NCBI RefSeq assembly: GCF_027594865.1
Contig: NZ_CP089391.1
Coordinates: 7,098,501-7,162,500 of the forward strand
DNA: 64,000 bases
Origin: Bradyrhizobium xenonodulans
GTDB taxonomy: Bacteria; Pseudomonadota; Alphaproteobacteria; Rhizobiales; Xanthobacteraceae
Direction: 5' to 3'
Shown: positions 1-9,288 of the stretch, piece after piece
How positions within the stretch are numbered: the stretch's first letter is position 1
How the letters are laid out: each line of letters starts with the position of its first letter
Notes under the pieces: model-generated
What the model saw: the letters and a program-made list of their open reading frames with translations, nothing else
Told to the model about the DNA's origin: nothing
Databases searched by the model: none
Position numbers and translations under genes: made by a program

Positions 1-290
1 GCTCGTAACACATCGACGTCAATACCGGTCGGCTTTCCGTCCGCGCCAAGGTACCCAAATCCAGCCAGACCGGCGATGCCGACCTTGATGCTTTTCGAGG
101 CGATGGCCTTGCCCAGCGTGGTGTTGGGATTAGCCGGGACCGCTCCTTCGGCTGAAGCAATCTTTGATCGCGCGACTGCCGTAATAGCCATAGCTGCAGC
201 GGCACCCCGCAAAATGCCCCGGCGATTAAACTGGCCAACCAAATCTATGCACTGCGGCCTCTCTTGAGGCGCTGGACGCTCGTTGTCCAT
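1..290 (-). CDS. ABC transporter substrate-binding protein, N-terminal part (runs off window)
   Basis: This is the first 96 codons of a minus-strand gene cut by the left edge of the window. ATG is at 290, preceded by a strong GGAAGGAG Shine-Dalgarno. The N-terminus has a twin-arginine-like segment (FNRRGILRG) followed by an alanine-rich hydrophobic stretch and a probable cleavage site near ASAEG, so export to the periplasm is likely. The mature start reads SIKVGIAGLAGFGYLGADG, then KPTGIDVDV. This resembles the opening of family-3 amino-acid-type solute-binding proteins, in which a first beta strand is followed by a G-x-x-x-G-(I/F)-D-(V/I)-D motif. Ligand and partner permeases lie outside the window. 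The family assignment rests on a short N-terminus, so an unrelated periplasmic binding protein remains possible. Confidence 0.7.
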   Translation of the reverse strand, partial: MDNERPAPQERPQCIDLVGQFNRRGILRGAAAAMAITAVARSKIASAEGAVPANPNTTLGKAIASKSIKVGIAGLAGFGYLGADGKPTGIDVDVLR

Positions 291-1268
291 GACGATCTCC
301 TTCCCCGCTAGCCCGTCGAACGCGAGCGTAAAACTGAGGCATCATAAAAAAAGTCAGAGATGAATAACTGCATTGACCTGCGCTAAATGCTTGAAATCTG
401 CCTCTCGCAGCTCCTTATTGAAGGATTTGAACGAGATTGTGCTCGCCGGACCAATCGGACGCGCAAAGCTGTAGCTTGCGCGCGTTGATCCTCATGAGGA
501 CGGTTCTCGTTGCGAAAGGCACTAGGTGATCGTTGCAGTCGTGCTCTAATCTAGTCTAGGCGCTGTTGCCTCTGGCGCGCGCCGCAGTCAGCCCTTTTGG
601 CTCTCCCCAAAGCCGATTGGAGGGTCATGAATTGCCAGCACCTGCTCCTTTGACCGCTTCTAAATTCGCCGCGAGCGTTCAGGATCGATCCGTTTTCTAG
701 GTCTTTTTGGCTTCGTTGCTATCCTCAGACTCATACCAATTCGCGGTTTGCGGCACGGCCATTCGCTGCATGACGGGATCGCGATCCATTCGTTGTGTAA
801 AACGGCCGGCACATTGCTTACCGCAGAGTATCCAGGGTTTCCGAATTGCGCTGCGCCGGACTAATCGATCTCCACGAGACCGACAGCCGTGCCCCGCTTG
901 AATATGCCCATGAACAATTACGGAGGCAAAGAAGGACGCTGCTTTCTGTTGCGCTCGGATCTGGCGGCATTTGTGCGGTTCAGGAACCGCCACGCAAAGT
1001 GCGAGACGACGTCGCTCAAAAAACGGTGCGCCGAATGAGTTTGTTCAGCTCGCAGTATCGCTCCGAAGCGCGCAGCAATCCGGCGCCAGGAAGCCCCTCG
1101 TCAGTGAAATTCTGCTGCGGGTAACCGGTAGCATCAATGATGACGTTAGAACCGGTCGGGCCTCGAACGGGGGCCTCCAAGGCAGATGGCTTCGTGTGTT
1201 CAGATCCTTCGCTTCGGTCATTGAATCGTCCCGCCCCGGCGCCGGTTGATCCGATAGAACGGCGAAAG
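291..1268. other. Gene-poor stretch between a binding protein and a broken MFS gene
   Basis: About 980 bases without a convincing gene. Several short open frames occur on both strands but none has a good ribosome site or recognisable family. On the minus strand around 1040-1150 a coding-like fragment reads GSNVIIDATGYPQQNF, which resembles the nucleotide-binding end of a flavin-type oxidoreductase. It is broken by stops and is too short to name. Confidence 0.4.
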
Positions 1269-2836
1269 ATGGAGTGCGCAGAGCCGAGCGCGCTAGACCT
1301 TGCGAAGCCCCTCGACCCAGGCAGGGCAGATCACATTACCGCGCCCTTGCGCCACCGCACCTTCCGGCGCATCTGGATTACGAGTCTGGTCTCAAATCTA
1401 GGCAGTCTGGTGCAAGGGGTCGGCGTGGCGTGGGCGATGACCGAAATGTCATCATCGGCGGACAAGGTAGCCCTCGTCCAAACTGCCCTCGGATTGCCAG
1501 TGATGCTGATCGCAATTCCGGCGGGTGCGATAGCGGATCTGCATGATCGACGCATCGTGGCATTCATTTCACTCGGTATTGCCTTGTCTGCAACGACCAC
1601 GTTGACGGTGCTCGCTTCGCTGGGGCTGCTCACACCGGACCTCTTGCTCGCGCTCTGCTTTGCAGCGGGCTGTGGCACCGCGATGTTGGGGCCCGCGTGG
1701 CAAGCGGCGGTCAGCGAACAGGTGCCCGAGCAAGCTCTGCCGGCCGCCGTCGCGCTTAATGGAATCAGCTACAACATCGCGCGAAGCGTAGGCCCGGCAA
1801 TCGGGGGCATCATTGTGGCGACTGCAGGGACCGTTGCAGCGTTCGCACTCAATGCGGTGTCCTTTCTGCCGCTGATCGCCGCTCTCTATTTATGGAAGCG
1901 CGTGGCCGAACGGTCGCGCTTGCCGCCGGAACGGCTCGGCCATGCCATTGTTTTAGGCGTCCGGTACATCGCCAATTCGCCCTCCATCACGATCGTGTTG
2001 ATCCGCACGGTCATCGTGGGCTTGATCAACATACGGTCTGATGCTAGGAGCCTTTGGGTTGGGTGCTGTTATCGGAGCGTCAAATATCGCGCTGGTGCGC
2101 AAGCACTTGAGCAGTGAGGCAGCCATCCGATCCTGCGCGGTCTCGATGGCGACGGGTATTGCGGTTATGGCACTCAGCCACAATCCGGTGATTGCTGCAC
2201 TGGGATTGGTTGTGGCTGGCGCTGGCTGGACGCTATCCTGGACGCTGTTGAATATTGGCGTACAACTTTCGGCGCCACGATGGGTCGCAGCGCGATCTCT
2301 CGCTGCCTATCAGGCGGCCGCATCCGGGCCTCGCGCTCGGCAGCTGGGGTTGGGGCCATTTAACGGACATCACCGGTGTTCAAACAGCCCTCCTGATCGC
2401 AGCCGCGCTGATTCTGGCATCGCCACTGGTTGGCCTCCGGCTGCGAATGCCTCCCGTGAGCGCCCGTGCGGAAGAGGGAGGCCTCCTTGAGGATCCTGAG
2501 GTACGGGTGCAGATCACAGGGCGCGAGTGGCCTATTGTGATCGAGATCGAATATCGCGTGCTTCAGAGCAACTCGCGTGGGTTTCGGGACATCATGCAGG
2601 GACTGCAGCTGGTCCGGCAGCGTAACGGCGCCTACGGTTGGTCGATCGCGCGAGATATGGCGGATCCAGACATGTGGATCGAGCGCTATCACTTCCACAC
2701 ATGGCACGACTACCTGCGTCAGCGCAACCGTCCTACTCAGGTTGAGCGAGCACTGGAAGGCCGCGTCATAAAAGAGTTCCACGAAGGACCAGGCAAGGTG
2801 CGCGTGCGCCGTACGGTCGAGAGCTCGTTCCGGTAA
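1269..2836 (+). pseudogene. MFS exporter of the MFS_3 / EntS-like type, broken by frameshifts and an internal deletion
   Basis: Three consecutive plus-strand pieces in three different frames together make one transporter. Frame one (from ATG 1269 to about 2035) holds the N-terminal half, including FRRIWITSLVSNLGSLVQG and several transmembrane helices. Frame two (about 2040-2260) resumes at LGAFGLGAVIGA. Frame three (about 2300-2836) carries the last helix and the soluble tail (IARDMADPDMWIERYHF, then WHDYLRQRNRPT and RVRRTVE), which is characteristic of MFS_3 proteins. The family normally has a loop of some 20-30 residues between the helix ending at about 2035 and LGAFG; it is missing here, so the first lesion looks like a deletion as well as a frameshift. 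Such proteins export siderophores or small molecules, but this copy cannot make a normal product. An upstream ATG at 1137 exists but has no better ribosome site. Confidence 0.85.
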
Positions 2837-3354
2837 ACTCAGTGGCTCACTAGACAAAGCCGCGCGACGCGAGCATGGGCTCAGTCAAAGAAGGCAGGCC
2901 GGTTTTGTCGCTTGCGAGGATGAACGCAGCCACATCTTTCTCAATCGCGCCGCCGCGCGATAGCTGCCGGCAAATGGCCTCTCGAGAAAAATCCTACCTA
3001 GCGTTTCAACCTCGCTGCGGGCAAGCCGGCCGCGAGGGAAGAGCATCTTGAAGAAATCGCGAACGTCAGGAAATGTGATGCGCTCGCCTGATGCCGCAGC
3101 CCGTAGAGACGGCTAGCAGATACTACTTTCAAGCCTGCCTCTTCTGCAGCTTCTTTCAACATTTCTGAGCCGCGGAGAGTCCGAGTCTGCACAAGCCGCC
3201 TGGATAAGCGCTTGCGGGCGAGCAGGTGGTTTCGCCATCGACGACCGCGTACGTCAACGCGTGGTGTTGCCGAGCCAAGCGGCGCCTGCCGACTGGAAAT
3301 AGTCGGCAATGATGGACAACATCGAGCAAGTGAAACGAGAAGAAAATAATCAGA
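2837..3354. other. Intergenic region with a minus-strand coding remnant
   Basis: No intact gene. On the minus strand from about 3180 down to 2850 the sequence still looks coding (SEMLKEAAEEAGLKVVS, then ERITFPDVRDFFKMLFPRGR, then KDVAAFILASDKTGLPSL), but it needs at least two frameshifts to read through. I do not recognise the family. It is probably a decayed gene downstream of the porin terminator. Confidence 0.35.
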
Positions 3355-3384
3355 AAGGCCCCCGGCGGGCATGCCGGAGGCCTT
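3355..3384 (-). terminator. Rho-independent terminator of the porin gene
   Basis: Hairpin of AAGGCC plus CCGGC arms (one internal mismatch) around a 6-base loop. Read on the minus strand it is followed by a T-rich tail (TTTCTGATTATTTTC). It lies about 65 bases past the porin stop codon. Confidence 0.8.
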
Positions 3385-3448
3385 CTTGGAGATTAAACCT
3401 AGATCGAAAGAGCCTTTATCTTTCTCCTTCCGTTACATTTACAGAGCG

Positions 3449-4966
3449 TCAGAAGTTGCGTTGAGCGCGGAGCAGCAACTGAAGGCTGCCTTGGTCCTTG
3501 AGCTCATAGGCAGCAGCGGGTTTGGCGATACTCGCCTGCAACGGAAGGGTCACAGTGCTTCCGCCTGCATACTTCTGATCGAGCATCATGTACGCAAGCT
3601 CGCCCGTGAACGTGAAACCCTTGACCGGGGTCCAGGACGTCTTCGTACCAACAACTGCGTAGTTGAAGTCGGGATTGCATCCGGCAACGCCGGTCGAGAG
3701 CGCGAGGGTCGTGACGAAGGCCCCGCAGATATAGCCCTTGGCCGTATTGTTATATCGTACAGCTGCCCACGCGCCGAAAACGGAGGAATTCCAGTATGGG
3801 TTCCAGTTGTGCGTGTAGCCGCCATTGAAACCATAGGTGGTGGTCAGCTGCTGCCCGGCACCTGTGACGAACACAGAGTCAGAAACACCGGCGAGACCGA
3901 GGCTTTGATAGGCACCCGCGGCGCTCGCACCTCCGTAGATCGCGAAGGCGTTGCCCATATAGTCGTGAAAGTTGTAGCGACTTGCGCCGTTGGTATACAC
4001 GCCGGTTAGGTTGATTGTGTCACCTGCTCCAGTCGGCAGGTTCTTGATCGACAGGGCCAACTGTCCGGCCCAGCCCCACTTGTCTCCGGGATGGCCGGTT
4101 GTCTCGTCGGCGCCGTAGTAAGCGGCATGGTTGTCATGGGCAGCAATCGACGCCTGGAAAAGACCCCAAGCCTGATCGACGCGAACCCGCGCGACGAGAT
4201 CGGGAGCGCGCGAACCGCCGATGTCGTTAGCTCCGTAAGTGCCAGTCGCAAGACCTGCAGCTGTTGCGCCGCTGACATTCCAGACATTGCTTTGATAGTT
4301 CGGAACCTGGTCCTGGGCCGAGAACGAAGCCGTGATGCCCTGACCAAAGTCTGCAGTATACGAGATCTGATTTACAGGGTCCCAGCCCGCGCTACCCGGC
4401 AACTCGAAGTTGTTCGCCGGATATTCGGCCCATGGCGTTCGGAACTGTGATTCCGCTTTACCGAATGTAAATCCGCCGAACTGAATGAAGGCGTAGTAGA
4501 TACCGAGTGAGCCCCCAGCGACCTGGGACGTGAGCGACGTAGTGTAGGCAGTCGCGCCGTTTACGCCCGTCGTGCCAGTCCCGCTATAAGTACCGGTTCT
4601 CCACGTGAAGGCCAACTCAGCGAACGTGCGAACCATGCCATATTCGGTCGCGGTGCGCGTATCGATTTGCAGATCTTGACGAGTCTGGGTTTGCAAGTGG
4701 TTGCTGAGGCGGTTACGCGCGCCACCCACACCGCTGCTTGCTGCATCAAAATCGGCGTTCGTTGCCAGCATGGTGTCTGCACGCAGATAACCACCTAGCC
4801 TGATGCAAGTGTCGGTTCCGGGGATATAGTAGAATCCCGCACCATACAGCGAGCAAATCTTCACATACTCGATCGCCTTCGCCTTGATGGGTAGATCTGC
4901 TGCCTGCGCCCCGGCGCCTGCGAACATTGCCGCAGAACCGAGGATGAGACCCTTTGTCAGTTTCAT
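3449..4966 (-). CDS. Outer-membrane porin, Porin_2 family (Bradyrhizobium type)
   Basis: A 505-residue beta-barrel porin for passive diffusion of small hydrophilic solutes across the outer membrane. Residues 1-22 are a Sec signal peptide (MKLTKGLILGSAAMFAGAGA..., cleaved before ADLP). The mature start contains the family hallmark EYVKICSLYGAGFYYIPGTD with CIRLGGYLRAD just after. Alternating aromatic and polar strands run through the protein, and it ends in a terminal phenylalanine (LLLRAQRNF), the usual signal for barrel assembly. The start is supported by a GGAG Shine-Dalgarno eight bases upstream. It is a single-gene unit with its own promoter region and a strong terminator. A short decayed porin fragment lies at 18738-18872 and an orphan copy of its terminator at 5210-5239, so this family has been duplicated locally. 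Confidence 0.95.
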   Translation of the reverse strand: MKLTKGLILGSAAMFAGAGAQAADLPIKAKAIEYVKICSLYGAGFYYIPGTDTCIRLGGYLRADTMLATNADFDAASSGVGGARNRLSNHLQTQTRQDLQIDTRTATEYGMVRTFAELAFTWRTGTYSGTGTTGVNGATAYTTSLTSQVAGGSLGIYYAFIQFGGFTFGKAESQFRTPWAEYPANNFELPGSAGWDPVNQISYTADFGQGITASFSAQDQVPNYQSNVWNVSGATAAGLATGTYGANDIGGSRAPDLVARVRVDQAWGLFQASIAAHDNHAAYYGADETTGHPGDKWGWAGQLALSIKNLPTGAGDTINLTGVYTNGASRYNFHDYMGNAFAIYGGASAAGAYQSLGLAGVSDSVFVTGAGQQLTTTYGFNGGYTHNWNPYWNSSVFGAWAAVRYNNTAKGYICGAFVTTLALSTGVAGCNPDFNYAVVGTKTSWTPVKGFTFTGELAYMMLDQKYAGGSTVTLPLQASIAKPAAAYELKDQGSLQLLLRAQRNF

Positions 4967-5083
4967 TGATGAAGCTCCAAGTTGAAATATCGTTTCCGTC
5001 GTCCAGATCCGCCGCTACTAGCCTCACCCCAGTGGGCCGGCCTGGACGGAACGACTTCGAGGCGCCCCCTCTCCGTCCATTAT

Positions 5084-5112
5084 CGTATAGTTTGCAAAAA
5101 CAATTGCTACAA
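5084..5112 (-). promoter_or_regulatory. Candidate sigma-70-type promoter for the porin
   Basis: On the minus strand TTGTAG (5112-5107) and TATACG (5089-5084) are separated by exactly 17 bases in an AT-rich patch within otherwise GC-rich DNA, giving a leader of about 110 bases before the porin ATG. Both boxes have two mismatches to the consensus, so this is a proposal only. Confidence 0.35.
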
Positions 5113-5209
5113 TTAATTAATAGAGAGCGCTGTTGTTTCGCGAAGGCGCGTTGCAATCGAGCAACACAATTGACGCGGGAAGGAGACCAAATGGACCGAG
5201 AAGGCAAAA

Positions 5210-5239
5210 AGAACCCCCAGGGGGCATCCCAGAGGTTCT
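5210..5239 (-). terminator. Orphan terminator-like hairpin related to the porin terminator
   Basis: AGAACC and GGTTCT arms enclose a C/G-rich core. On the minus strand this is followed by TTTTTG. The hairpin and its flank CTCCTTGGAGATTT closely resemble the terminator at 3355-3384 and its flank CTTCTTGGAGATTA. There is no gene immediately upstream on the minus strand that it could serve, so it is probably what is left of a lost second porin gene. Confidence 0.55.
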
Positions 5240-5438
5240 CCTTGGAGATTTCACATGACCGTCAGCCAAAGGGCCTCATGGTCTGACCCCGCAATAGCGC
5301 ATATAGATTGTTTTTGTCAATTAATTTTCTGCATGACCGCTATGTCGCGTCATTTCGTATCGAGACGGCAGGACGGATTCTCGCTATTGATCAAGAGCGT
5401 TCCTTTCGAGGGCACCACTATGTGGCGGAAAGACAAAA

Positions 5439-5921
5439 ATGGGCGAAAAAGATCAACTGGATAAAGCCGTAACGGACTTCATCTGGAACATCGTCGAGAT
5501 CCACTCGCAGCTCGAAGAAATACACAAGGGGTGGGCCGAAATGATGGGAATAAGCGAGCCACAATGGTTGATTATGATGGCTATCGACGAAATCGATGAA
5601 GGCCGCGGGGTTTCCGGGATTGCGGTGGCAAATAAGCTTCGGATCCACCCCGCCTTCGTCACGAACCAAACGAAGAAGCTCGAAGAAAATGGACTCTTAT
5701 CCCGCGTAACGTCCCCAGAGGACGCAAGATACCTGCAGATCTCACTAACTGAAAAGGCGCGGGCGGAAATTGCTGGCCTATCAAACAAGAGGCAGGCTCT
5801 CAATTTGACGATGTTCGCCGGGCTGGATGAGGCGTCTCTTGACTATCTTAATAAACGACTGGCTTCGATCGCCAAGAACAGCCGATTGGCCTCTCAAAAA
5901 CTGAGCATCGGCGTATTATAG
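5439..5921 (+). CDS. MarR-family transcriptional regulator
   Basis: A 160-residue winged-helix DNA-binding protein, the usual MarR length. The first 50 residues are helical (dimer region). The central part GVSGIAVANKLRIHPAFVTN gives the helix-turn-helix, KKLEENGLLSR the start of the wing, and SPEDARYLQISLTEKA the beta-hairpin wing with the D-x-R motif typical of MarR proteins. The ATG at 5439 follows a GGCGGAAAG ribosome site. MarR proteins generally repress neighbouring transport or catabolic genes and release DNA on binding small aromatic or other ligands. Here it stands alone on the plus strand between the porin and an SDR gene about 1 kb downstream. It is the only transcription factor recognised in the window, so it could regulate the porin or the catabolic genes, but the sequence does not show which. 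Confidence 0.92.
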   Translation: MGEKDQLDKAVTDFIWNIVEIHSQLEEIHKGWAEMMGISEPQWLIMMAIDEIDEGRGVSGIAVANKLRIHPAFVTNQTKKLEENGLLSRVTSPEDARYLQISLTEKARAEIAGLSNKRQALNLTMFAGLDEASLDYLNKRLASIAKNSRLASQKLSIGVL

Positions 5922-6914
5922 GGTCTATGCGACGCCGAGCTTGGCCGCCAGTCCAAGCCGGTTGTGGGATTGCGATTGCTGCAGAGACGGAATTGGCCAG
6001 CCGAAACATAAGCCACGAAGATGATTTCGTGCCCCGAGCTTCCTAATGGTTTGATTCTGAAGGGGTCGCTTCTATCGAATTGGAGGCGATGACGAAGACC
6101 GAACGTCAACGAGATGGCTGAAATGTTCACGTTCGGCGATGTCATATGCTGCGATGGCATCCATCTGCGCGTCGCGCCGATTGCGCCACCAGATCAGAAC
6201 TGACATTGCTGCTGGCAAGCGGGCGTGAGTTGTCGAAGGCCGCCAATGTGTCGTGTTGTCAACGAGCGGGCCTACGCAAAAGTTCGGGTCCAAAGATCGG
6301 GTGCAGCCGAGGGCACACTCTGGTGCGCGAGCGGGGCACAAAGACACCTCGGCTTACCGAGGGCTCGATGTCCCCTGCTTTCCGTGTTCACCAACAGGAT
6401 CACTAGGTGGACGCAGCCGAAGATTGAAATCCCACCGCAGATTGGATCGCCTAGTTGATGCCTCCAACTCGAGGCTGAAAACGTTAAGCAATGAGCCGGG
6501 CCTCCGGTTCAGCTTCACTCTGCTTCGTGCGCATAGACTAGAAGCCGATAACCGGATCATGGTGGCCGGGGCATCGGCGAGCTTCCTTTAAGTGACGCCG
6601 ACCGCAGAGAAGCTCCGCCTTTGTCGAATTCGACGAGGGACTTCTGCAAACTGAGCCCTTTTTATGAGGAAATTCAACATCAATGGCGGCATATTCTGCG
6701 CGAGATGCAAATCCATGCTGCCGCACGCTGCAAATGTCTCCGCAGTTGCCCTCTTGATGTGTGTCGCCGTCATCTCGCAATCACTGTTGCGGGAGTTTCA
6801 GTTGGGTATCGGAGACCAGAAAACCGCAACAGAGTGAATGCTCTGGGCTCACCATGAGATTTGTCGAATGATGATCGCATCCGTTTGACGAGCCAATAAG
6901 CAGGAGAGAAACGA
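5922..6914. other. About 1 kb with no recognisable gene
   Basis: Many short overlapping open frames on both strands, none with family features or a good start. I see no IS ends, hairpins or relics that I can name. It includes the presumed promoter region of the SDR gene at 6915. Confidence 0.4.
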
Positions 6915-7691
6915 ATGGCAAAGTTCGGTAGTGAGAGCCACCAACAGCAGTTCCGTCCGCATGGATGGTCGCTCGAGGGCCGAGTCGCGCTCGTAACTGG
7001 AGCGACTGGAGGACTTGGGAAGGCCATCGTGGCTGAACTGTCCGAACGCGGAGCGAACGTTCATGGGGTTGACGTCGTTGGCGACGGTGTCTTCCACGCG
7101 GACCTAACCACTGCGAGCGGAAACAGGGACATGATCGCCCACGTACTCGAGACTGCTGGGCATCTCGACATCCTGGTGTTGAATGCTGGACTGCAATTCA
7201 TGGCCCCCTTCGATCAATTTCCCGACGCCGAATGGGATCGTCTTAATGGGCTAATGCTGGACGGGCCATTCCACGCGCTGAAGGCCGCATGGCCGGCTCT
7301 GACGAGAGCGCCAGGCGGTCGGGTTGTCGTCACGGCATCAGTCGCTAGCTACGGCGGTGCACGGCAGAAGGTTGCGTACTGCGCCGCTAAACACGGTGTT
7401 CTTGGCGTGGTCCGTACCGCCGCGCTGGAAGGCGGTGCGCACGGTCTCACTGTTAACGCCGTCGCGCCAGGCTGGATGGATACCCCGCTTATGCGCGGTC
7501 AGCTGGAAGCTCAGGCGAAAAATCGCGGCATGAGCACAGACGAGGTAGTGGCGGCCTTCCGCGCGTCGCAACCCGGCAACCGGTTTGTTGACGTGCGTGA
7601 GGTTGCGGCGACGATTGGCTTTCTCGCGAGCCCTTCTGCTTCAGGGATCAGCGGTGAGTGCATCACGATTGACCTCGGTGCAAGTGCCTAG
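6915..7691 (+). CDS. SDR-family NAD(P)-dependent oxidoreductase
   Basis: A 258-residue classical short-chain dehydrogenase. The cofactor motif TGATGGLG is at residues 28-35, NAG (LVLNAGLQF) lies near residue 93, a serine of the catalytic triad sits in VVVTASVASYGG, and YCAAK supplies the tyrosine and lysine near residue 155. The end (GISGECITIDLGASA) is typical of 3-oxoacyl-ACP reductase and 3-hydroxybutyrate-dehydrogenase-like SDRs. After the TGxxxGxG motif the second strand carries an acidic residue (VHGVDVVGDG), which favours NAD over NADP. ATG follows AGGAGAG. It is encoded alone on the plus strand, opposite to the block of acyl-CoA genes. The substrate cannot be told from sequence; a hydroxyacyl-CoA or secondary alcohol is plausible given the neighbours. 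Confidence 0.92.
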   Translation: MAKFGSESHQQQFRPHGWSLEGRVALVTGATGGLGKAIVAELSERGANVHGVDVVGDGVFHADLTTASGNRDMIAHVLETAGHLDILVLNAGLQFMAPFDQFPDAEWDRLNGLMLDGPFHALKAAWPALTRAPGGRVVVTASVASYGGARQKVAYCAAKHGVLGVVRTAALEGGAHGLTVNAVAPGWMDTPLMRGQLEAQAKNRGMSTDEVVAAFRASQPGNRFVDVREVAATIGFLASPSASGISGECITIDLGASA

Positions 7692-8203
7692 CCACGACCT
7701 GCCAACTCGATTTTGCTCGCGCTTGGGAAGGTGTCGCGCACCGGCGACTCCTTCCCTGCGTCAATAACGAACAGAGGCCAGAATAATTGCGTGAGACGAG
7801 GAGCACGAAACGGTCAGCGGCGGACCTATAGGAGGGCTTCACAAGCAAGTCCCTGCGATACACTTTCGCTTAGAATCTCGTGCCCCGACCTGAGACGACG
7901 CAGTCGCCACTGGCATGATCTTGCCAGGCTACCCAGTTGAAAGCCACTATTGGGCTTGGCACGTAAGTCGAACCGAATGCTGGTTGAAGCGGAACTAGTG
8001 GCACCCCGGGCTTTGCACGAATCTTTAATGGAAGCTGCTGGGAAGAGCATCGGAAAGTGCGGCAGCATGCGTCTGAGAAAAGATGCATGGGTTGGATACA
8101 GACGAACTGCGTTGAGTCGTGAGGACGAATGATCGCGCTCGTGCCAGGCTCAAAGACCATCGCTTGGCATTGACGGTCCGTGACCGGCCCAGGCGGCACG
8201 CGC
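7692..8203. other. Intergenic region between convergent SDR and MaoC genes
   Basis: About 510 bases between two genes that face each other. Only short unsupported frames occur. No terminator hairpin of good quality and no relic was recognised. Confidence 0.4.
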
Positions 8204-9085
8204 CTAAACGCGCAGCACTGTCTTGCCATTCTTGATTACGGTAGCGCCGCGCTCAGTCACACGGGCCTCGAACGAGATCACATTTCCTTCCTGCCAGAGG
8301 TCGACGGTGATGGTTTCCCCGGGGAACACCGGCGCCGAAAAGCGCGCTTGGTGGCTCAGGATCTTGGTGGGATCGTAACCGCAGAACGCCTGTAGCACAG
8401 CCCAGCAGGTGATACCGAATGTGCACTGGCCATGCAGGATCGGGCGTGGAAAGCCGGCCAGATTGGCGGCTCCGGGATCGGAGTGCAGAGGATTAAGGTC
8501 GCCGTTCAAGCGATAGAGCAGCGCCTGGTCCGGCCGGGTATCCAACGGCATCACCAGGTCTGGCTTGCGGGATGGGACAAGGTGCGGCTTGGGGCCCTGC
8601 GACGGCCCACCGAAGCCGCCATCGCCGCGTGCGAAGTTTGAGCCGGTGAGCGTGGCGACCTTCTCGCCTTTCTCGTCGATCCACACCGTCTCGTCGACGA
8701 CGACGGCGCCCTTGTCCTTGCCCTTGTCGTAGACGCCGATCGTGCGGCTGGCGGCCGTGAACGTGCCGAAGGAAGGCAGCGGCTTGTGCAGTTCGACCTT
8801 CTGCTCACCATGCACCAGCATCAGCCAATTCAAGTGGCTGATCCGGAGACCTGCCTTCTGGTGCGGCGCCGGCTCGGGGCTCCCTCCTTTGCCCGACGAC
8901 AGCACTGTGACAGCGGTCGGCAAGACCTTGATATCCTTCTCATAGACGAACGGTAGCTCGCGCTCGTCCATTGGATCGCGCCCCATGCCGATTCCAAGCG
9001 CGTACAACACCACGTCCTTGTGGCCATAGGTAAAGGTGCGAGGCTCGCTCTCTTGCTCTAGGATGTCAGGGTAATAAATTGGCAT
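8204..9085 (-). CDS. MaoC-like (R)-specific enoyl-CoA hydratase, double hotdog
   Basis: A 293-residue protein with two hotdog folds, the size of the hydratase-2 part of peroxisomal MFE-2 enzymes. The catalytic hydratase-2 motif is clear in the second half: YRLNGDLNPLHSDPGAANLA, with Asp and His as catalytic residues, followed by FPRPILHGQCTFG. These enzymes add water to trans-2-enoyl-CoA to give (3R)-hydroxyacyl-CoA. The first hotdog (YALGIGMGRDPMDERELPFV) is the substrate-binding, non-catalytic half. ATG at 9085 follows AGGAT. Immediately upstream in the same direction lies an MFE-2-type SDR, so the two genes together reproduce the hydratase and dehydrogenase activities that are fused in eukaryotic MFE-2. 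Its likely role is R-specific beta-oxidation of a branched or cyclic acyl-CoA; the substrate is inferred only from context. Confidence 0.93.
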   Translation of the reverse strand: MPIYYPDILEQESEPRTFTYGHKDVVLYALGIGMGRDPMDERELPFVYEKDIKVLPTAVTVLSSGKGGSPEPAPHQKAGLRISHLNWLMLVHGEQKVELHKPLPSFGTFTAASRTIGVYDKGKDKGAVVVDETVWIDEKGEKVATLTGSNFARGDGGFGGPSQGPKPHLVPSRKPDLVMPLDTRPDQALLYRLNGDLNPLHSDPGAANLAGFPRPILHGQCTFGITCWAVLQAFCGYDPTKILSHQARFSAPVFPGETITVDLWQEGNVISFEARVTERGATVIKNGKTVLRV

Positions 9086-9288
9086 GAAATATCCTCAGGA
9101 AGTTGGGCGCAATATAGATTTAGGTTCTCTTGCACTGCGTGAAGAGTTCATGCCCCTTCTAGCGGCATACGCAGCAATTGATTTCACGGGAGCGAAGAGG
9201 ACTTCATGGCCGCAGGACCGTTGGACGTGCCACGGGAGGTGACGTCTCTCGGGCCTCCGGCAGCCCCCCCTCAAGCCTTCGCTGGGAG

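Noticed and set aside
697..1249. Overlapping 60-98-codon frames on both strands near the left edge
   Set aside because: No ribosome sites, no family features and mutual overlap; most likely chance frames in GC-rich DNA.
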